NCBI RefSeq assembly: GCF_003597395.2 | Contig: NC_133773.1 | Coordinates: 147,793,272 to 147,857,271, forward strand | Direction of reading: 5' to 3' | Length of the DNA: 64,000 nt | DNA from: Chelonoidis abingdonii | Taxonomy: Eukaryota; Chordata; Testudines; Testudinidae | In this document: positions 56,201 through 64,000 of the stretch, piece by piece | Position numbering within the stretch: position 1 is the stretch's first letter | Layout: every line of letters starts with the position of its first letter | Position numbers and translations under genes: made by a program | The notes under the pieces: generated by a model | What the model saw: the letters and a program-made list of their open reading frames with translations, nothing else | Told to the model about the DNA's origin: nothing | Database searches by the model: none

Positions 56201-56322
56201 AGCTGGAGAGGCTGCCATCTGGTATGGTGTGTTGACATCATCTGTTCTTACTGTGACATCAGCTGCCCCAGGAAGCAGAGCTGGGCTAAGCAGTCTCTCC
56301 TGAATATCACATTTCACGCATG
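35128..56322 (-). CDS. M1AP: M1AP (meiosis 1-associated protein), 3' half of the gene
   Basis: M1AP is a germ-cell protein required for progression through meiosis I; loss in mammals causes meiotic arrest and male infertility. Four - strand exons match the middle and C-terminal half of mammalian M1AP in order: 56172-56322, 53140-53281, 41730-41936 and 37080-37238. Phases are exact at each junction (the first pair splits a Lys codon, the rest are phase 0). A probable terminal exon follows at 35128-35298. The N-terminal exons were not found up to the right edge, so the gene is partial here. One intron carries a complete-length DIRS element, and another element lies beyond the first visible exon. 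The gene faces DOK1 tail to tail, as in mammals. No frame damage was seen in the four clear exons. Confidence 0.92.
36202..36831. mobile_element. hAT-like element (same family as 31004-31183) with a second element nested inside
   Basis: The ends CAGGGGTTCTCAGACT and AGTTTGAGAACTACTG are inverted. Internal sequence (GCATTTATAATGGTGTTAAA) matches the 180-bp copy at 31004-31183. The flanks GCTCAGAG and GCGGAGGG agree at only 5 of 8 positions, so the target duplication has decayed. It is split by the 36370-36771 insertion. Confidence 0.8.
36370..36771. mobile_element. DNA element nested within the hAT-like element
   Basis: The ends AAGGCCGCCCAGAG and CTCTGGGCAGCCTT are inverted repeats (13 of 14 match). 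The flanks GCACTCAC (36362-36369) and GCACACTC (36772-36779) are near-copies. The interior has repeated GGGGTGGAAGGACCC and GGCACTTCGGC blocks. Removing it restores the order seen in the copy at 31004-31183. Confidence 0.85.
37080..37238 (-). CDS. M1AP: M1AP exon encoding the NPLHV segment
   Basis: The acceptor, a TCTCTCTGAACAG-type tract, ends at 37239; the donor is CAG|GTACAG at 37079. It has 53 whole codons, phase 0 to 0. It reads [20 protein letters not shown] and then [13 protein letters not shown], closely matching DSLELEPTYNPLHVQSHLY of mammals. The later part ([16 protein letters not shown]) is basic and less conserved. This is the most diagnostic M1AP stretch in the window. Confidence 0.93.
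37592..39291. mobile_element. 1.7-kb hAT element with CAGTNGYGTAGC ends
   Basis: The left end CAGTAGTGTAGCTAG pairs with the right end CTGGCTACGCCACTG (12 of 15). The flanks AACACAGG (37584-37591) and CACACAGG (39292-39299) match at 7 of 8 positions, as expected for a hAT target duplication. No transposase frame is recognised inside, so it is non-autonomous or heavily decayed. Confidence 0.85.
39292..39527. repeat. Minisatellite, first part (about 36-40 bp units)
   Basis: Units carry a GGTGTTTCAGACACTGG-type start and a CTCTCCGGCTCCCCTCACAC-type end. The same units resume at 40695. The array begins at the right border of the 37592-39291 hAT element. Confidence 0.9.
39528..40694. mobile_element. 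GGGTTGCC-type DNA element inserted in the minisatellite
   Basis: Second copy of the 32104-33020 family. It starts AGGGTTGCCACTTGCCAACT, has an internal G-rich array, and ends with the TTTTTGACC...ACCAGTCTCCTGGTCACTC region. CAGACAC is present on both outer sides (39520-39526 and 40695-40701), but the host array contains this motif anyway, so it cannot prove a duplication by itself. Confidence 0.75.
40695..41200. repeat. Minisatellite, second part
   Basis: Continuation of the 39292-39527 array: repeated GTGTTCAGACACAGGCCTCT and CTGGCTCCCCTCA parts at a period of about 36-40 bp. The + strand open frames across it (up to 239 codons) are repeat artefacts in all three frames. Confidence 0.9.
41730..41936 (-). 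CDS. M1AP: M1AP exon encoding the KRDW...LLLP segment
   Basis: The acceptor TTGATTTTAG ends at 41937. It has 69 whole codons, phase 0 to 0. It opens [12 protein letters not shown] and continues [20 protein letters not shown], matching KREWLLLAKGEP and YVIMPSHSLTLLVKAVATR of mammals. Continuity with the next exon (STIE|SALNSLE, against NVE|SMLDSLE) is kept only if the exon ends at GAG 41732-41730. That puts a GC dinucleotide at the donor. The next GT (41725-41724) would give the wrong phase. Confidence 0.92.
43078..44278 (-). pseudogene. DIRS element 1 tyrosine recombinase, frameshifted
   Basis: The - strand translations 44278-43754, 44126-43548 and 43479-43078 cover one recombinase in different frames. 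The C-terminal part has the HxxR-type box ([10 protein letters not shown]) and the following TFTSHYAL with a candidate nucleophilic tyrosine, with RAATW between them. Such enzymes join the circular DNA copy to the genome without target duplication. At least two frame changes and a gap near 43480-43548 break the gene. Confidence 0.85.
44119..45923 (-). pseudogene. DIRS element 1 reverse transcriptase and RNase H, frameshifted
   Basis: The N-terminal part (45923 down) has [20 protein letters not shown] and [12 protein letters not shown], typical of DIRS reverse transcriptase. The catalytic YLDD (codons 45409-45398) is intact but lies in another frame. The main frame then resumes until about 44870. 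RNase H follows in a third frame with [17 protein letters not shown]. Compensating shifts suggest either old decay or read-level indels in the assembly. Confidence 0.9.
46052..48521 (-). pseudogene. DIRS element 1 gag-like region, frameshifted
   Basis: The N-terminal end (48521-48273) has a Cys-rich finger-like segment, CSACRQPMP...CLKC...CRIC. An Arg-Ser-rich stretch follows at about 47740-47560, read as RS and RYRS dipeptides, then an acidic-proline part. The C-terminal module (46654-46052, [16 protein letters not shown]...) is the part of DIRS gag related to the alpha-specific domain of LAP2-alpha, as known from comparative work. At least three frames are used. RT starts about 130 bp downstream. 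Confidence 0.8.
48809..49045 (-). mobile_element. CR1 3' fragment, antisense
   Basis: CATAGATTCCAAGGCCAGAGG near 48831 and the stretch to GAAAGTTTCCAGTGAAGGAG near 48963-48985 are the antisense end of a CR1-like element. It directly abuts the right DIRS terminus. Confidence 0.65.
49530..49840. repeat. C-rich short tandem units followed by (TG)n
   Basis: Repeats of CCAAACTC(C/T)(C/T)TCCCAGAGCCT-type units run from about 49560 to 49805, antisense to the unit type inside the elements at 32104 and 39528. A (TG)14-like run follows at about 49811-49838. Confidence 0.75.
49905..50022 (+). mobile_element. CR1 3' end, sense
   Basis: CACCTGGCATTGGCCACTGT followed by GGGCTAGGTGCACCTTTGGTC and TCTTATGTTC is the standard CR1 3' tail. 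Confidence 0.85.
50023..51050 (-). mobile_element. CR1 LINE fragments, antisense
   Basis: Antisense LINE sequence throughout. A clear inverted CR1 tail lies at 50650-50760 (ACATAAGAACAGGCATACTG, then GACCAAAGGTCCATCCAGCC). A - strand translation near 50680-50975 ([14 protein letters not shown], and [14 protein letters not shown]) is CR1 ORF2 debris. Probably two insertions. Confidence 0.78.
51051..51900 (+). mobile_element. CR1/L3-like LINE 3' fragment, sense
   Basis: A short [15 protein letters not shown] stretch near 51250-51300 and a [16 protein letters not shown] end near 51525-51560 belong to CR1-type ORF2. The tail is GATGACCACAATGGTACCTTC near 51857. No intact frame. Confidence 0.8.
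52385..52950. mobile_element. CR1 fragments in both orientations
   Basis: 52385-52475 is a sense CR1 tail (GGGCTGGATTTGATGACTTC, then CCTTCCAGCTCTACATTTCT). 52476-52950 is antisense CR1 ORF2, whose - strand translation includes [15 protein letters not shown]. Both are inactive. Confidence 0.7.
53140..53281 (-). CDS. M1AP: M1AP exon encoding the WQLDWDELE segment
   Basis: The acceptor CCCTTTGTTTTTGCAG ends at 53282 and the donor CTG|GTGAGT starts at 53139. The exon is 142 bp. Its first base completes the Lys codon from the previous exon and it ends in phase 0. It reads [18 protein letters not shown], then [20 protein letters not shown], nearly identical to mammalian M1AP ([20 protein letters not shown]). 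This is the best-conserved M1AP exon in the window. Confidence 0.96.
55592..55743. mobile_element. Inverted (snap-back) Penelope-like fragment
   Basis: The left arm GTTTCAGAGTGGTAGCCATC and the shared AGAGACTAACACATTTATTT fold back on the right arm (AAATAAATGTGTTAGTCTCT) around about 55690. A perfect 12-bp duplication TTAATCTGTGGG flanks it at 55580-55591 and 55744-55755. It is the same family as 11238-11375. Confidence 0.78.
56053..56124. mobile_element. Short Penelope-like fragment next to an M1AP exon
   Basis: A 72-bp insertion contains ATTTCAGAGTGGTAGCCGTG and a short inverted CAAGGACTCCTCGTTG core. A perfect 12-bp duplication TAAACAAACTCT flanks it at 56041-56052 and 56125-56136. It ends only about 48 bp from the M1AP donor at 56171. 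Confidence 0.78.
56172..56322 (-). CDS. M1AP: M1AP exon encoding the CDIQERLL segment (first M1AP exon seen)
   Basis: The acceptor CTCTTTGTAG ends at 56323 and the donor is AAA|GTACGT. It is 151 bp and begins with the last two bases of a codon. It reads [20 protein letters not shown], then [18 protein letters not shown], matching CLKCDLQERLLCPSLLAGTA and YKLQVIK of mammals. The last codon (Lys) is completed by the next exon. The exon upstream of this was not found in 56323-64000. Confidence 0.94.
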
Positions 56323-57738
56323 CTACAAAGAGATTTGGCAAAGATGACTGGAAATATAACAACTAATAACATAATATTGTTTACTGACAGGCAACTACAG
56401 AGGGAACAATGAAACCGAAGTATGGGACACAAGGACAACACTGTCTAGCTAATGAATGATCCCTGCTCCCTCACAAGATAGGTAAAAATAATTACCCCCA
56501 TTTTAAACAGAGAAGACATTTTTAGGCATGTGCAGAAATGATTTCCTGAAAATGGATGGACTGCTAAGTCAGCTCAATAAAAGGCACAGTGTGCCAGCTG
56601 CAGAGCTCAGATTAGAACTCAGGAGCACTTGGCTCCTCATCCCAGGAGCAGACCACAAAGCAGTGTCACCTCTCTAGTCAGTCTCTCTTCATAAGTCATT
56701 CACATAGAAGGGGGAAACAAAGAGCAAGACCTTGTCCTGCTTGAGATATTAATAAAATGGTTGTTGGTGATAGGACAGGGGAAGCTCTAGCTAAAAAGAA
56801 AGGAAATCCTCTGAACAGCTGTAGGAAAGTGAAGCTGAGGCAGTGTCCTAGCTTCATAATGGGGTCTCAGCCCACTCTTTCCCTTAAGAGTCTTCTGTTT
56901 GTTGTTTCCCCCTTCAGCTCTGAAGAGTGATAGCTACTTAATCTCTGTGAAATCCCATCACTAGGGTGACATCTGCGCCGTGTCCAAAGGGATCTTGCTT
57001 ATCTAATGGCTGTAGGTAGCATCTTTTCTCTTCTGGGGATGCAACTAACCTCACACTATGCAGAGGTGAGGAAACTCTTGGCTTTAGTTCCCTTCTTAGG
57101 GCTTGGTGACACTTGAAAAGCTACGGTGGCACAGCTGTGCCGCCAAGAGGTGATAGCTACAATTCTTGCGTCTATCTAGCACTGTCTACACTGGGATTAG
57201 TTTGGTTTCGACATAGTTAAGATGACCTAATTTTCTAGTGTAGACCAGGCCTTAGCTCCAACAAGGCAGTGTATTAAGTGTGAGATTCAAAATGAGCAAA
57301 GGAGCAAAATCCATTTTTCACAAACAATCAGAATAAGTGCCAGCTCCTGCCTGTAAATACAGCTTTGGAGGTCAGTGCCCTCCTAAATGAAAGGACAAAA
57401 ATAAACTTCTGAAACATCCATTCTAAAGGAAATGCGCAAGAGAGCGTGCCATATACTTTGTCTCTGGTTTGGACCTGGTCAGATAAGAGCTGTCTTTGCA
57501 ATGCCTGTGGAAGGTAGAAGTGTGCTCCTGCTGCTATGGCAATAGTATGCTGTGAATTTAAAAAATGGCCCTGTATCACACAGGCATTGACGGGAGGAGA
57601 GGTAGGGCCACCTGCTCAGAGATTCCAGTGGCAATGCAGGTGTGACCCTATAGTTAATAACTACCTGGGGGAAAGCACCTAGTTCTGCTGCATTTAGGAA
57701 GAATTCAGATTTCCAGTCTTCTAATGATCACACACACA
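56323..57738. other. M1AP: M1AP intron sequence with a Harbinger-type MITE
   Basis: No exon was recognised in this stretch. Apart from the MITE at 57099-57251 it appears unique. Confidence 0.5.
57099..57251. mobile_element. Harbinger-type MITE with TTA target duplication
   Basis: The ends GGGCTTGGTGACACTT and TAGTGTAGACCAGGCC are imperfect inverted repeats. TTA flanks both sides (57096-57098 and 57252-57254), as expected for PIF/Harbinger elements. The element is 153 bp with no coding content. Confidence 0.8.
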
Positions 57739-58036
57739 GTTACTCACCTTCTTGTAACTGTTGTTCTTTGAGAGGTGTTGTTCACGTCCATTCCAATTAG
57801 GTGTGTATGCACCGCATGCATGGTTGTCAGAAACTTCTTCCCTTAGCAGCTCCCTTTGGGTCGGCTTTGGAGCCCTCTGGAGTGGCATCCTCATGACACT
57901 CAATATATGACCCTGCCAACCCGACCCCCCTTCGGTTCCTTCTTGCCGTCTACTCCAACAGAGGGGAAGGAGGGTGGGTTTGGAATGGACATGAACAACA
58001 CATCTTGAAGAACAACAGTTATCAGAAGGCGAGTAA
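57739..58036. mobile_element. DIRS-derived snap-back module next to DIRS element 2
   Basis: Arms of about 57 bp at 57739-57795 and 57980-58036 are inverted copies (GTTACTCACCTTCTTGTAAC against its reversed counterpart ending GCGAGTAAC). The stretch inside from about 57770 to 57955 also matches, inverted, the right end of DIRS element 2 (about 63590-63730), including GACCCTGCCAACCCGACCCC. This looks like a small non-autonomous derivative placed against the full element. Confidence 0.75.
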
Positions 58037-58115
58037 CTATCTTTTCTTCAAGTGATTGTTCACATAGATTCCAATCAGGTGATTCCCAAGCTCTCCCACA
58101 GGGGTGGCTTCGGAG

Positions 58116-59043
58116 TTAAGGAATAAGTGACTGGAGCACTGCTCTACCGAGAGCTGCATCATCTCTAGCATGCTGTGTGATGGCATAGTGGGTGGCAAAG
58201 GTATGCACCGAGGACCAGGCAGCTGCTCTGCAGATCTCATGGATGGGCACCTGGGCCAGGAAAACGGTGGAAGAGGCCTGAGCCCTTGTCGAGCTGGCTG
58301 TTATAGCTGGGGCTGGAACCTTGGCAAAGTCATAGCAGGTACAGATATAGTCTGTAATCCAGGAAGAGATGTGCTGTGAGGAGACCGGAAGTCCCTTCAT
58401 CCAGTCACCCACCACTACAGACAGCTGATTTGACTTCCTGAAAGGCTTTGTGCGCTCAATGTAGAACGCTAATGCCCTCCGCACATCTAATGAGTGGAAT
58501 CTCTGCTCCTGTGCATTAGCATTTGGCTTGGGGTAGAAAAACGTCCTGGCTGTGGTGGAATTGGGATATCACCTTGGGGAGAAAAACTGGGTGTGGCCCG
58601 AGTTGTACCTTATCCTTGTGGAAGACTGTGTAGGGAGGGTCAGAGGTTAATGCTTTTAGCTCAGATACCCTCCTGGCCGATGTGATGGCAACCAGAAAGG
58701 CTACCTTCCACGAGAGATACAGAAGAGAACATGTAGAGAGCAGCTTGAATGGGGCTCCCATAAGCCTAGCTAGGACCAGACTGAGGTCCCACGTCAGTAC
58801 CGGTGGGCAAGACTGAGGGTATAAGTGTTCCAGGCCCTTAAGGAAAGGGCCTGTCATAGGATTGGTGAAGATTGAATGCCCCCACCCTCTGGAGCAGAAT
58901 GCTGAAATGGCATCAAGGTGCACCTTGATAGACAATCCAGCCAGGCCTTGCTGCTTCAGGTGTAGGAGGTAGTCCAGGATGAATGGTATAGATGCCTGGA
59001 GTGGAGATACTCGATTGAGCACCAGCACGAAAACCATTTCCAT
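58116..59043 (-). pseudogene. DIRS element 2 tyrosine recombinase, broken
   Basis: Two - strand segments, 59043-58516 and 58484-58116, correspond to the recombinase of element 1. The C-terminal part has RRALAFYIERTKPF, the HxxR position changed to [10 protein letters not shown] (His replaced by Ser), and HTFATHYAI with the candidate tyrosine. The lost histidine and the frame break argue that it is dead. Confidence 0.85.
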
Positions 59044-59115
59044 TTGGCCAGGTAGGTGGCCCTACTACCAAGGAGCACCTCCCTCACCAATTCCATGCAC
59101 TGGAGCACCCTTCAT

Positions 59116-61012
59116 TTAACCATGAAGCTTCCAGGCCATGAGGTGCAAGGACTGGAGGTCTGGGTGAAGCAGGTGGCTGTGGTCCTGTGTAATCAGATTG
59201 GAAAGGGGGGGCAGCACAATGGGGGTGCTGACTGACAGCTCCGGAAGTGTGGGGTACCAATGTTGGTGTGGCCATGCCGGAGTGAGCAGAATTACCTCTG
59301 CCTTGTCCCTGCGGATCTTGAGGAGAACTGTGTGGATGAGTGGTATTGGAGGGAAGGCATACAGTAGTATTGTCCCACAGTGCATCATGAATGCATCTGA
59401 GATTGATCCCAGGCTGTGTGTTTGGAAGAAGCAAAACGTTGGACACTTCCTGTTGCTCCTGGTGGCAAATAGGTCTACCTGGGGAAACCCCCACCTGTAG
59501 AAGATGGAGTGGATGATGTCCATCTGGATAGACCACTTGTGACTGCAGAACGACCTGCTGAGGTGGTCTGCAAGCTCATTGTATGCTCCCAGGAGATAGG
59601 ATGCTCCAGATGAATGGAGTTGGCTACACAAAACTCCCACAGGTGAAGAGCCTCCTGACAGAGAGGGGCAGGGCGGACTCCTCCCTGCTTGTTTATGTAA
59701 AACATGGCAGTGGTCTTGTCAGTCAGCACCGCCACACAGTGACCTTGCAATATTGTATGGAAGGTCTGGCAGGCTAGTCTTACCGCTCTGAGCTCCTTTA
59801 TATTGATGTGGAGCAGGATTTCAGACTGCGACCACATGCCCTGAGTCTATAAGTGTCCTAGGTGTGCCCCCCAACCGAGGTCTGACACATCCATTACTAA
59901 GGTGATGGATGCTTGAGGGGTGATGAATGGGGGACTCCTTCGCAGACCATGCAAGGGTCCAACCAACATCCTAGGGTGTCTAGGACTCGTGACGGTACTG
60001 TTACTACAGAGTCTAGACTGTTCCGACCCAGGTGATAAGCCGTAGCGAGCCACGCCTGGAATAGTCTGAGCCTCATCCTGGCATGCCTCACCACGTAGGT
60101 GCATGCTGCCTTGTGTCCCAAGAGGTGGGCATGTCCTCGTGATGGTGGTGGGGTATTGTCTGAGCATCTGGATGACATGTGACAGTGTTTGGAATCTGGG
60201 TTGTGGTAGGATGGCTCTTGCCTGAACCGAGTCCAGTACAGCCCCAGTGAATTCTAGTCACTGGGTGGGTGACGGCATCGATTTGTCTACATTGAGGAAG
60301 GGAGCCAGGCTCTGGAAGGTCTCTCTGACTAACTGGACGTGGGACTCCACCTGCTCCCTGGAGCACCCTCACAGAAGCCAATCGTCTAAGCAGGAGTACG
60401 CTTGCATCTGTCTCTTTCAGAGAAAGTCTGCGACGACTGACATACACTTGGTGAAGACCTGGGGGGCTGTCGATAACCTGAATGGGAGCACCATGGACTG
60501 ATGATGTATGCGGTTGACAATGAACCTCAGGAAGCGTCTGTGGGGTGGCCAGATCGCTATGTGGAAGTATGCACCTTTCATGTCGAGGGCAGTGTACTAG
60601 TCCCCCAGATCCAGGGAAGGGATAATTGTGCTCAGGGAGACCATATGGAACTTGAACTTTACCATGAACTCACTGAGTCCTCGCAGGTCTAAGATGGTTC
60701 TGAGACCCCCCCCTTTGCCTTGGGAATTAGGAAATAACAGGAATAGAATCCCTTGCCCCTTAGCTCCTGAGGAAACTCCTCCACTGCTCCTGTGGCAAGG
60801 AGCACCTGCACCTCCTGGATAAGGAGTTGTTCGTGAGAGGGGTCCCTGAAGAGGGACAGGGAAGGGGGATGGGAGGGTGGGGAGGAGTAGAATTGGAGAG
60901 AATATCTCACTTTTACTGTGCGAAGAGCCCAGCAGTCTGATGTTATATGGGACCATGCATGGTAGAAGTGGGATAGACAGTTCAAAAAATGGGGGGAAGG
61001 ATCTGTAATCAT
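59116..61012 (-). pseudogene. DIRS element 2 reverse transcriptase and RNase H, broken
   Basis: The RT start (61012-60689) carries YSCYFLIPKAKGG. The catalytic position at 60392-60381 reads CLDD instead of YLDD. RNase H follows at 59837-59475 with VLTDKTTAMFYINKQGG (Asn of the TDN motif changed to Lys) and a downstream region to 59116. Several frames are used. Confidence 0.85.
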
Positions 61013-61040
61013 GGCTGGTACACCGTCCTCTGGTGTCCCT

Positions 61041-63418
61041 TCAAAACCCTTGCTTGCGTCCCAACGATGGCTTGGTCGGGCTCTGCCCTTGGTCTGAGGG
61101 AGGGTTGGAAGGCCAATGCCTGGAATTCCTGCCCCTCTGGCAGTAAGTATCCTGCCTAAGGTGGGGTTGGTATTGCCTCTGCTGTTGCACAGGCTGAGGC
61201 TTTCTCTGGGTACCAGGTGTGTGCATCCCCAGAGATTTCATCATTGCCCTGGAATTCTTAAGGCTGTGAAGCCTTGAATCTATCTGATCCGAAAACAGCC
61301 CCCTCCATCAGAGGGAAGATCCTGCAGGGTCTGCTGAACTTTGGGGGAAGCCCGGATGCTTTGGAGCCAAGCTGTTCTCCTCGTGACCATCCCCGAGGTG
61401 ATGGTATATGCCGCAGAGTTAGCCGAGTCAAGTGAGGCCTGCAGGGATGTCCTGGCAACTGCCTTCCCCTCCTCAACCAGAGCTGAGAACTCAGCCTTTG
61501 ACTCAGTGGGCAGTAACTCCTTATTTTGACATGGAGTCCCACAAGTTAAAATGATACCTGCTGAGGATAGCTTGCTGGTTAGCTATCCTCAGCCGTAGAG
61601 ACCCTGCGGCATAAATTTTTTTGTCAAAGAAGTCTATCCATTTGGCCTTTTTGGCCTTAGGAGCTGGTGCTTGTTGTCCCTGCTGCTGCTTCTCATTCAC
61701 TGTAGAGACCACAAGGGAGCAAGGGTGTGGGTGGGAGAACAAAAATTCATAACTCTAAGAGGGAACAAAGTATTTTCTTTCCATATCTCTGGCGGTCAGT
61801 GGAATGGAGGCTGGAGTCTGCCACAAAGTACTATAATTGTTGCCAATAGTCTTAATTATTGGCAACACCACTGTGGAAGGGCCTTCCGACGTAAGAATGT
61901 CCACTACCGGGTTCTCTGGCTCAATGACTTCCTCCACCTGTAGGCCCATATTACAGGCAATGCGGCAGAGTAGGTCCTGGTGGGCCCTGTGATTGACGGG
62001 CGGAGGACCTGAAGTTGACACTCTGGCCACCGCTTCATCAGGCGAAGATGAAGAGGCCAGTGGAGGTACACGGTCATCATGGCCCACCATGTGCCAAGTG
62101 GTTCAGTGTGGTTTGACGGGACCTTGGATGTGGACGGATCTGGTGCCGGTTCTGATGTGTTCTCTGTAGTATGCAGGGGTGGTCTGGATAGAACCACCTC
62201 TGTGCTAGGAGGGATGGTTCTGTCCACCAGTGACTGTGCCTGGTGATGCCCCGGTGCAACCGATTTAGAAACCCTGGAAGGGGTGCCCTGGGCCTGATGG
62301 TAAGCCCCGGGGGTCCAGAAGGGCCATTGTGCAGCAGGTGGCCATTGAGATTGCCAGGATGAAGGAGCATGTCTCCCGTGCTTGTCTGACCTGGGCCTAC
62401 TATGCTGTGAGTAGCAGGAGCCGTCCTCAGAATCTGAGGGCGACGACCACAGCGGTTCTGAGGATCCCTGCACTGGCGATTGGTGCCGAGAGGAGGAAGT
62501 CGGAGATCGGTGCCACGACAACTAGGTAGATGAACAGTGCCAGCTTTCCCGTGACTTAGACCGGTGCTGGGGAGCCACTTCTATGTTCCAGTGCCGTATC
62601 ACAGTGCCAGCTGATGAAGGGCAATTGTGACTTGTGCTGATTCCCCGGTGTCAGAGATCCTGAGCGATGTGCTCCCTGAATCTTACTGTCATGTACGGGG
62701 ACTGATGCCAGGTGTGAAGTAGACCATGAATGGTGCCGATCTGGAGAGAAAGATGGCCTCAGCATTGCTGGTTTGCCTCGAAAGTATATGGGATGGAGGT
62801 GGCTTCCAACTCCTGCACCAAGTCGAGCTCCGCTGGAGAGTCACTGGATGCCAGACTTAATGGTGCCGACTGGATCGCCAGAGTCGACAGCATGGGGTCT
62901 TGCTGTTTGGAAGTTAAGTCCCTCCCCTGGGGCATCTCCCCAGATGGTCTTGCTCTCTGAGGAGAGCGCCCTCTGTCGGCCTTCTTATGGCGCTTAAGGG
63001 GAACGGGGGATGTCCACCGGTGCTGAGGCGCTGCATGGTGCTGCGGTGCTGGGGCACCAGGGATATCGACCGCTGCTAGGGCGCCGCACGGGTGCTGCAG
63101 TGCCGGGGATCTTTGGTACTGAAGGTCTCTAGCACCAGAGTTCTTTCTCGGTACTGGTTCGCGGACCGACGCCAGGGTGCTCCGCACTGAGCTTGGGCCC
63201 AGGGCTTGGCGGCTGGGTGCTCCAGGACAGAGTGCAACTCCCATTAGTAGTTGTTTCAGACAGAAGTCATGTTCCTTCCCAGTTCTAGGCCTGAAAGCCT
63301 TGCAGCGCTTGGACTGGTGCACCTCCCCTAGATACCTCAAGCACGAGTTGTGAGGGTCACTGATGGGCATAGGTTTCTTGTATAGATCACAAGATTTAAA
63401 TCCTTGGGCCTGAGGCAT
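61041..63418 (-). pseudogene. DIRS element 2 gag-like region, broken
   Basis: The N-terminal piece (63418-62759) has a degraded Cys-rich finger (CDLYKKPMP...CLRYLGEVHQSKRC), with two expected cysteines lost compared with element 1. Middle pieces run 62521-61755. The C-terminal module RIANQQAILSRYHFNLWDSM (61742-61521) matches the LAP2-alpha-like part of element 1. It is spread over several frames. Confidence 0.8.
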
Positions 63419-63738
63419 GCCCTGGAGCCCGAGGTGAGGGGAAATGATCCACTCACCATCTGTACTACTAACAATAACTAAAACAAGAAAATAAAGAAAA
63501 TTTTAAAGAACTAAGAATGGCTAAGGGAAGACTTGAAGGCAAGCAAGCTAATGCAGTTCCAACACCACCACAGACGTTAAGAAGGAACTGAAAGGGGGTC
63601 GGGTTGGCAGGGTCATATATTGAGCGCCATGAGGGGGCCGCTCCAGGGAGCAACTAAGGGAAGAAGTTTCCGACAACTATGCACGTGGCGTGAGCACACC
63701 TAATTGGAATCGACGTGAACAATCAGTCGAAGAAGAAC

Positions 63739-64000
63739 CTCTTGAGGGTGGGTGGTGGATATTAAGGGGAGGGCTGCCCATGGTGTTGTGGACGGCATTG
63801 AGAGACTGAAGTGAAACCAGTAAGGAAAATAGCGTTTTCCTTACTGACTTGACTTTGTACTCCCACTAATACATAACTTCTGGTAGCTCCAAATTTCAAC
63901 CATCTGACAATTACTTCAGTACTACATGAACAGATTGAACCATTTTATAAGAGGACCCCTAGCTACGTGGTGCTGTGGCCCCCACTAAGCATAATATATC
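63739..64000. other. Right edge, nothing recognised
   Basis: About 260 bp of unique sequence after the second DIRS element. M1AP N-terminal exons, if present on this contig, must lie further right. Confidence 0.4.

Larger units (their letters stand above)
58037..63738 (-). mobile_element. DIRS-type tyrosine-recombinase retrotransposon, second copy, decayed
   Basis: Inverted ends lie at about 58045-58082 (AGTGATTGTTCACATAGATT) and 63697-63738. The order on the - strand is gag, reverse transcriptase/RNase H, recombinase, as in the first copy, with closely related but diverged proteins. Frames are broken more often than in element 1. It is inserted right of the first visible M1AP exon, in the same orientation as M1AP. 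Confidence 0.9.

Noticed and set aside
1..64000. Bacterial-type features: CRISPR arrays, operons, ribosome binding sites
   Set aside because: The window is vertebrate nuclear DNA with spliced genes and LINEs. The tandem arrays have no spacer-repeat structure.

Overview
This is vertebrate nuclear DNA, most likely from a turtle. Short coding exons with GT/AG borders lie in long introns packed with CR1 LINE fragments, hAT and Harbinger-type DNA elements, solo LTRs, inverted Penelope-like fragments and two DIRS-type tyrosine-recombinase retrotransposons. That repeat mixture is typical of turtles. Two conserved genes are visible, both recognised by protein similarity from memory: DOK1 on the + strand (five coding exons, 7795-26704) and M1AP on the - strand (four clear exons plus one probable terminal exon, 56322 down to 35128). 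They converge tail to tail. This agrees with the order LOXL3 - DOK1 - M1AP known from mammals, so the window looks like conserved synteny. No LOXL3 exon was found left of DOK1.

Layout. 1-5.3 kb has no recognised gene and holds an LTR-like repeat. 5.4-7.6 kb is a C-rich minisatellite of about 60-bp units that runs up to the GC-rich DOK1 promoter and exon 1. 7.9-15.4 kb is DOK1 intron 1, with two CR1 copies (one carrying a hAT insertion, one a Penelope-like fragment) and a second minisatellite. 15.4-26.7 kb holds DOK1 exons 2-5, with a solo LTR and a third minisatellite in intron 2 and a second LTR-like block in intron 4. 27.2-34.7 kb is repeat-filled spacer. 34.7-56.3 kb is the 3' half of M1AP, whose introns carry nested hAT elements, a split minisatellite and a 5.8-kb DIRS element. 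57.7-63.7 kb is a second DIRS element with an extra inverted module at its left edge. The 5' exons of M1AP are presumably beyond the right edge.

DOK1 encodes a PH-PTB adaptor with a tyrosine-rich tail that acts below tyrosine kinases. M1AP is a germ-cell protein needed for meiosis I. They are neighbours but share no known pathway. The strongest observations are: a one-base break in the DOK1 exon 1 frame; a probable GC-AG intron in M1AP; a seven-residue polyasparagine tract in DOK1; several insertions dated relative to each other by exact target-site duplications; and two decayed DIRS elements in the same orientation as M1AP. I found no convincing new biological system. The long open frames in the minisatellites are artefacts of repeats without stop codons.
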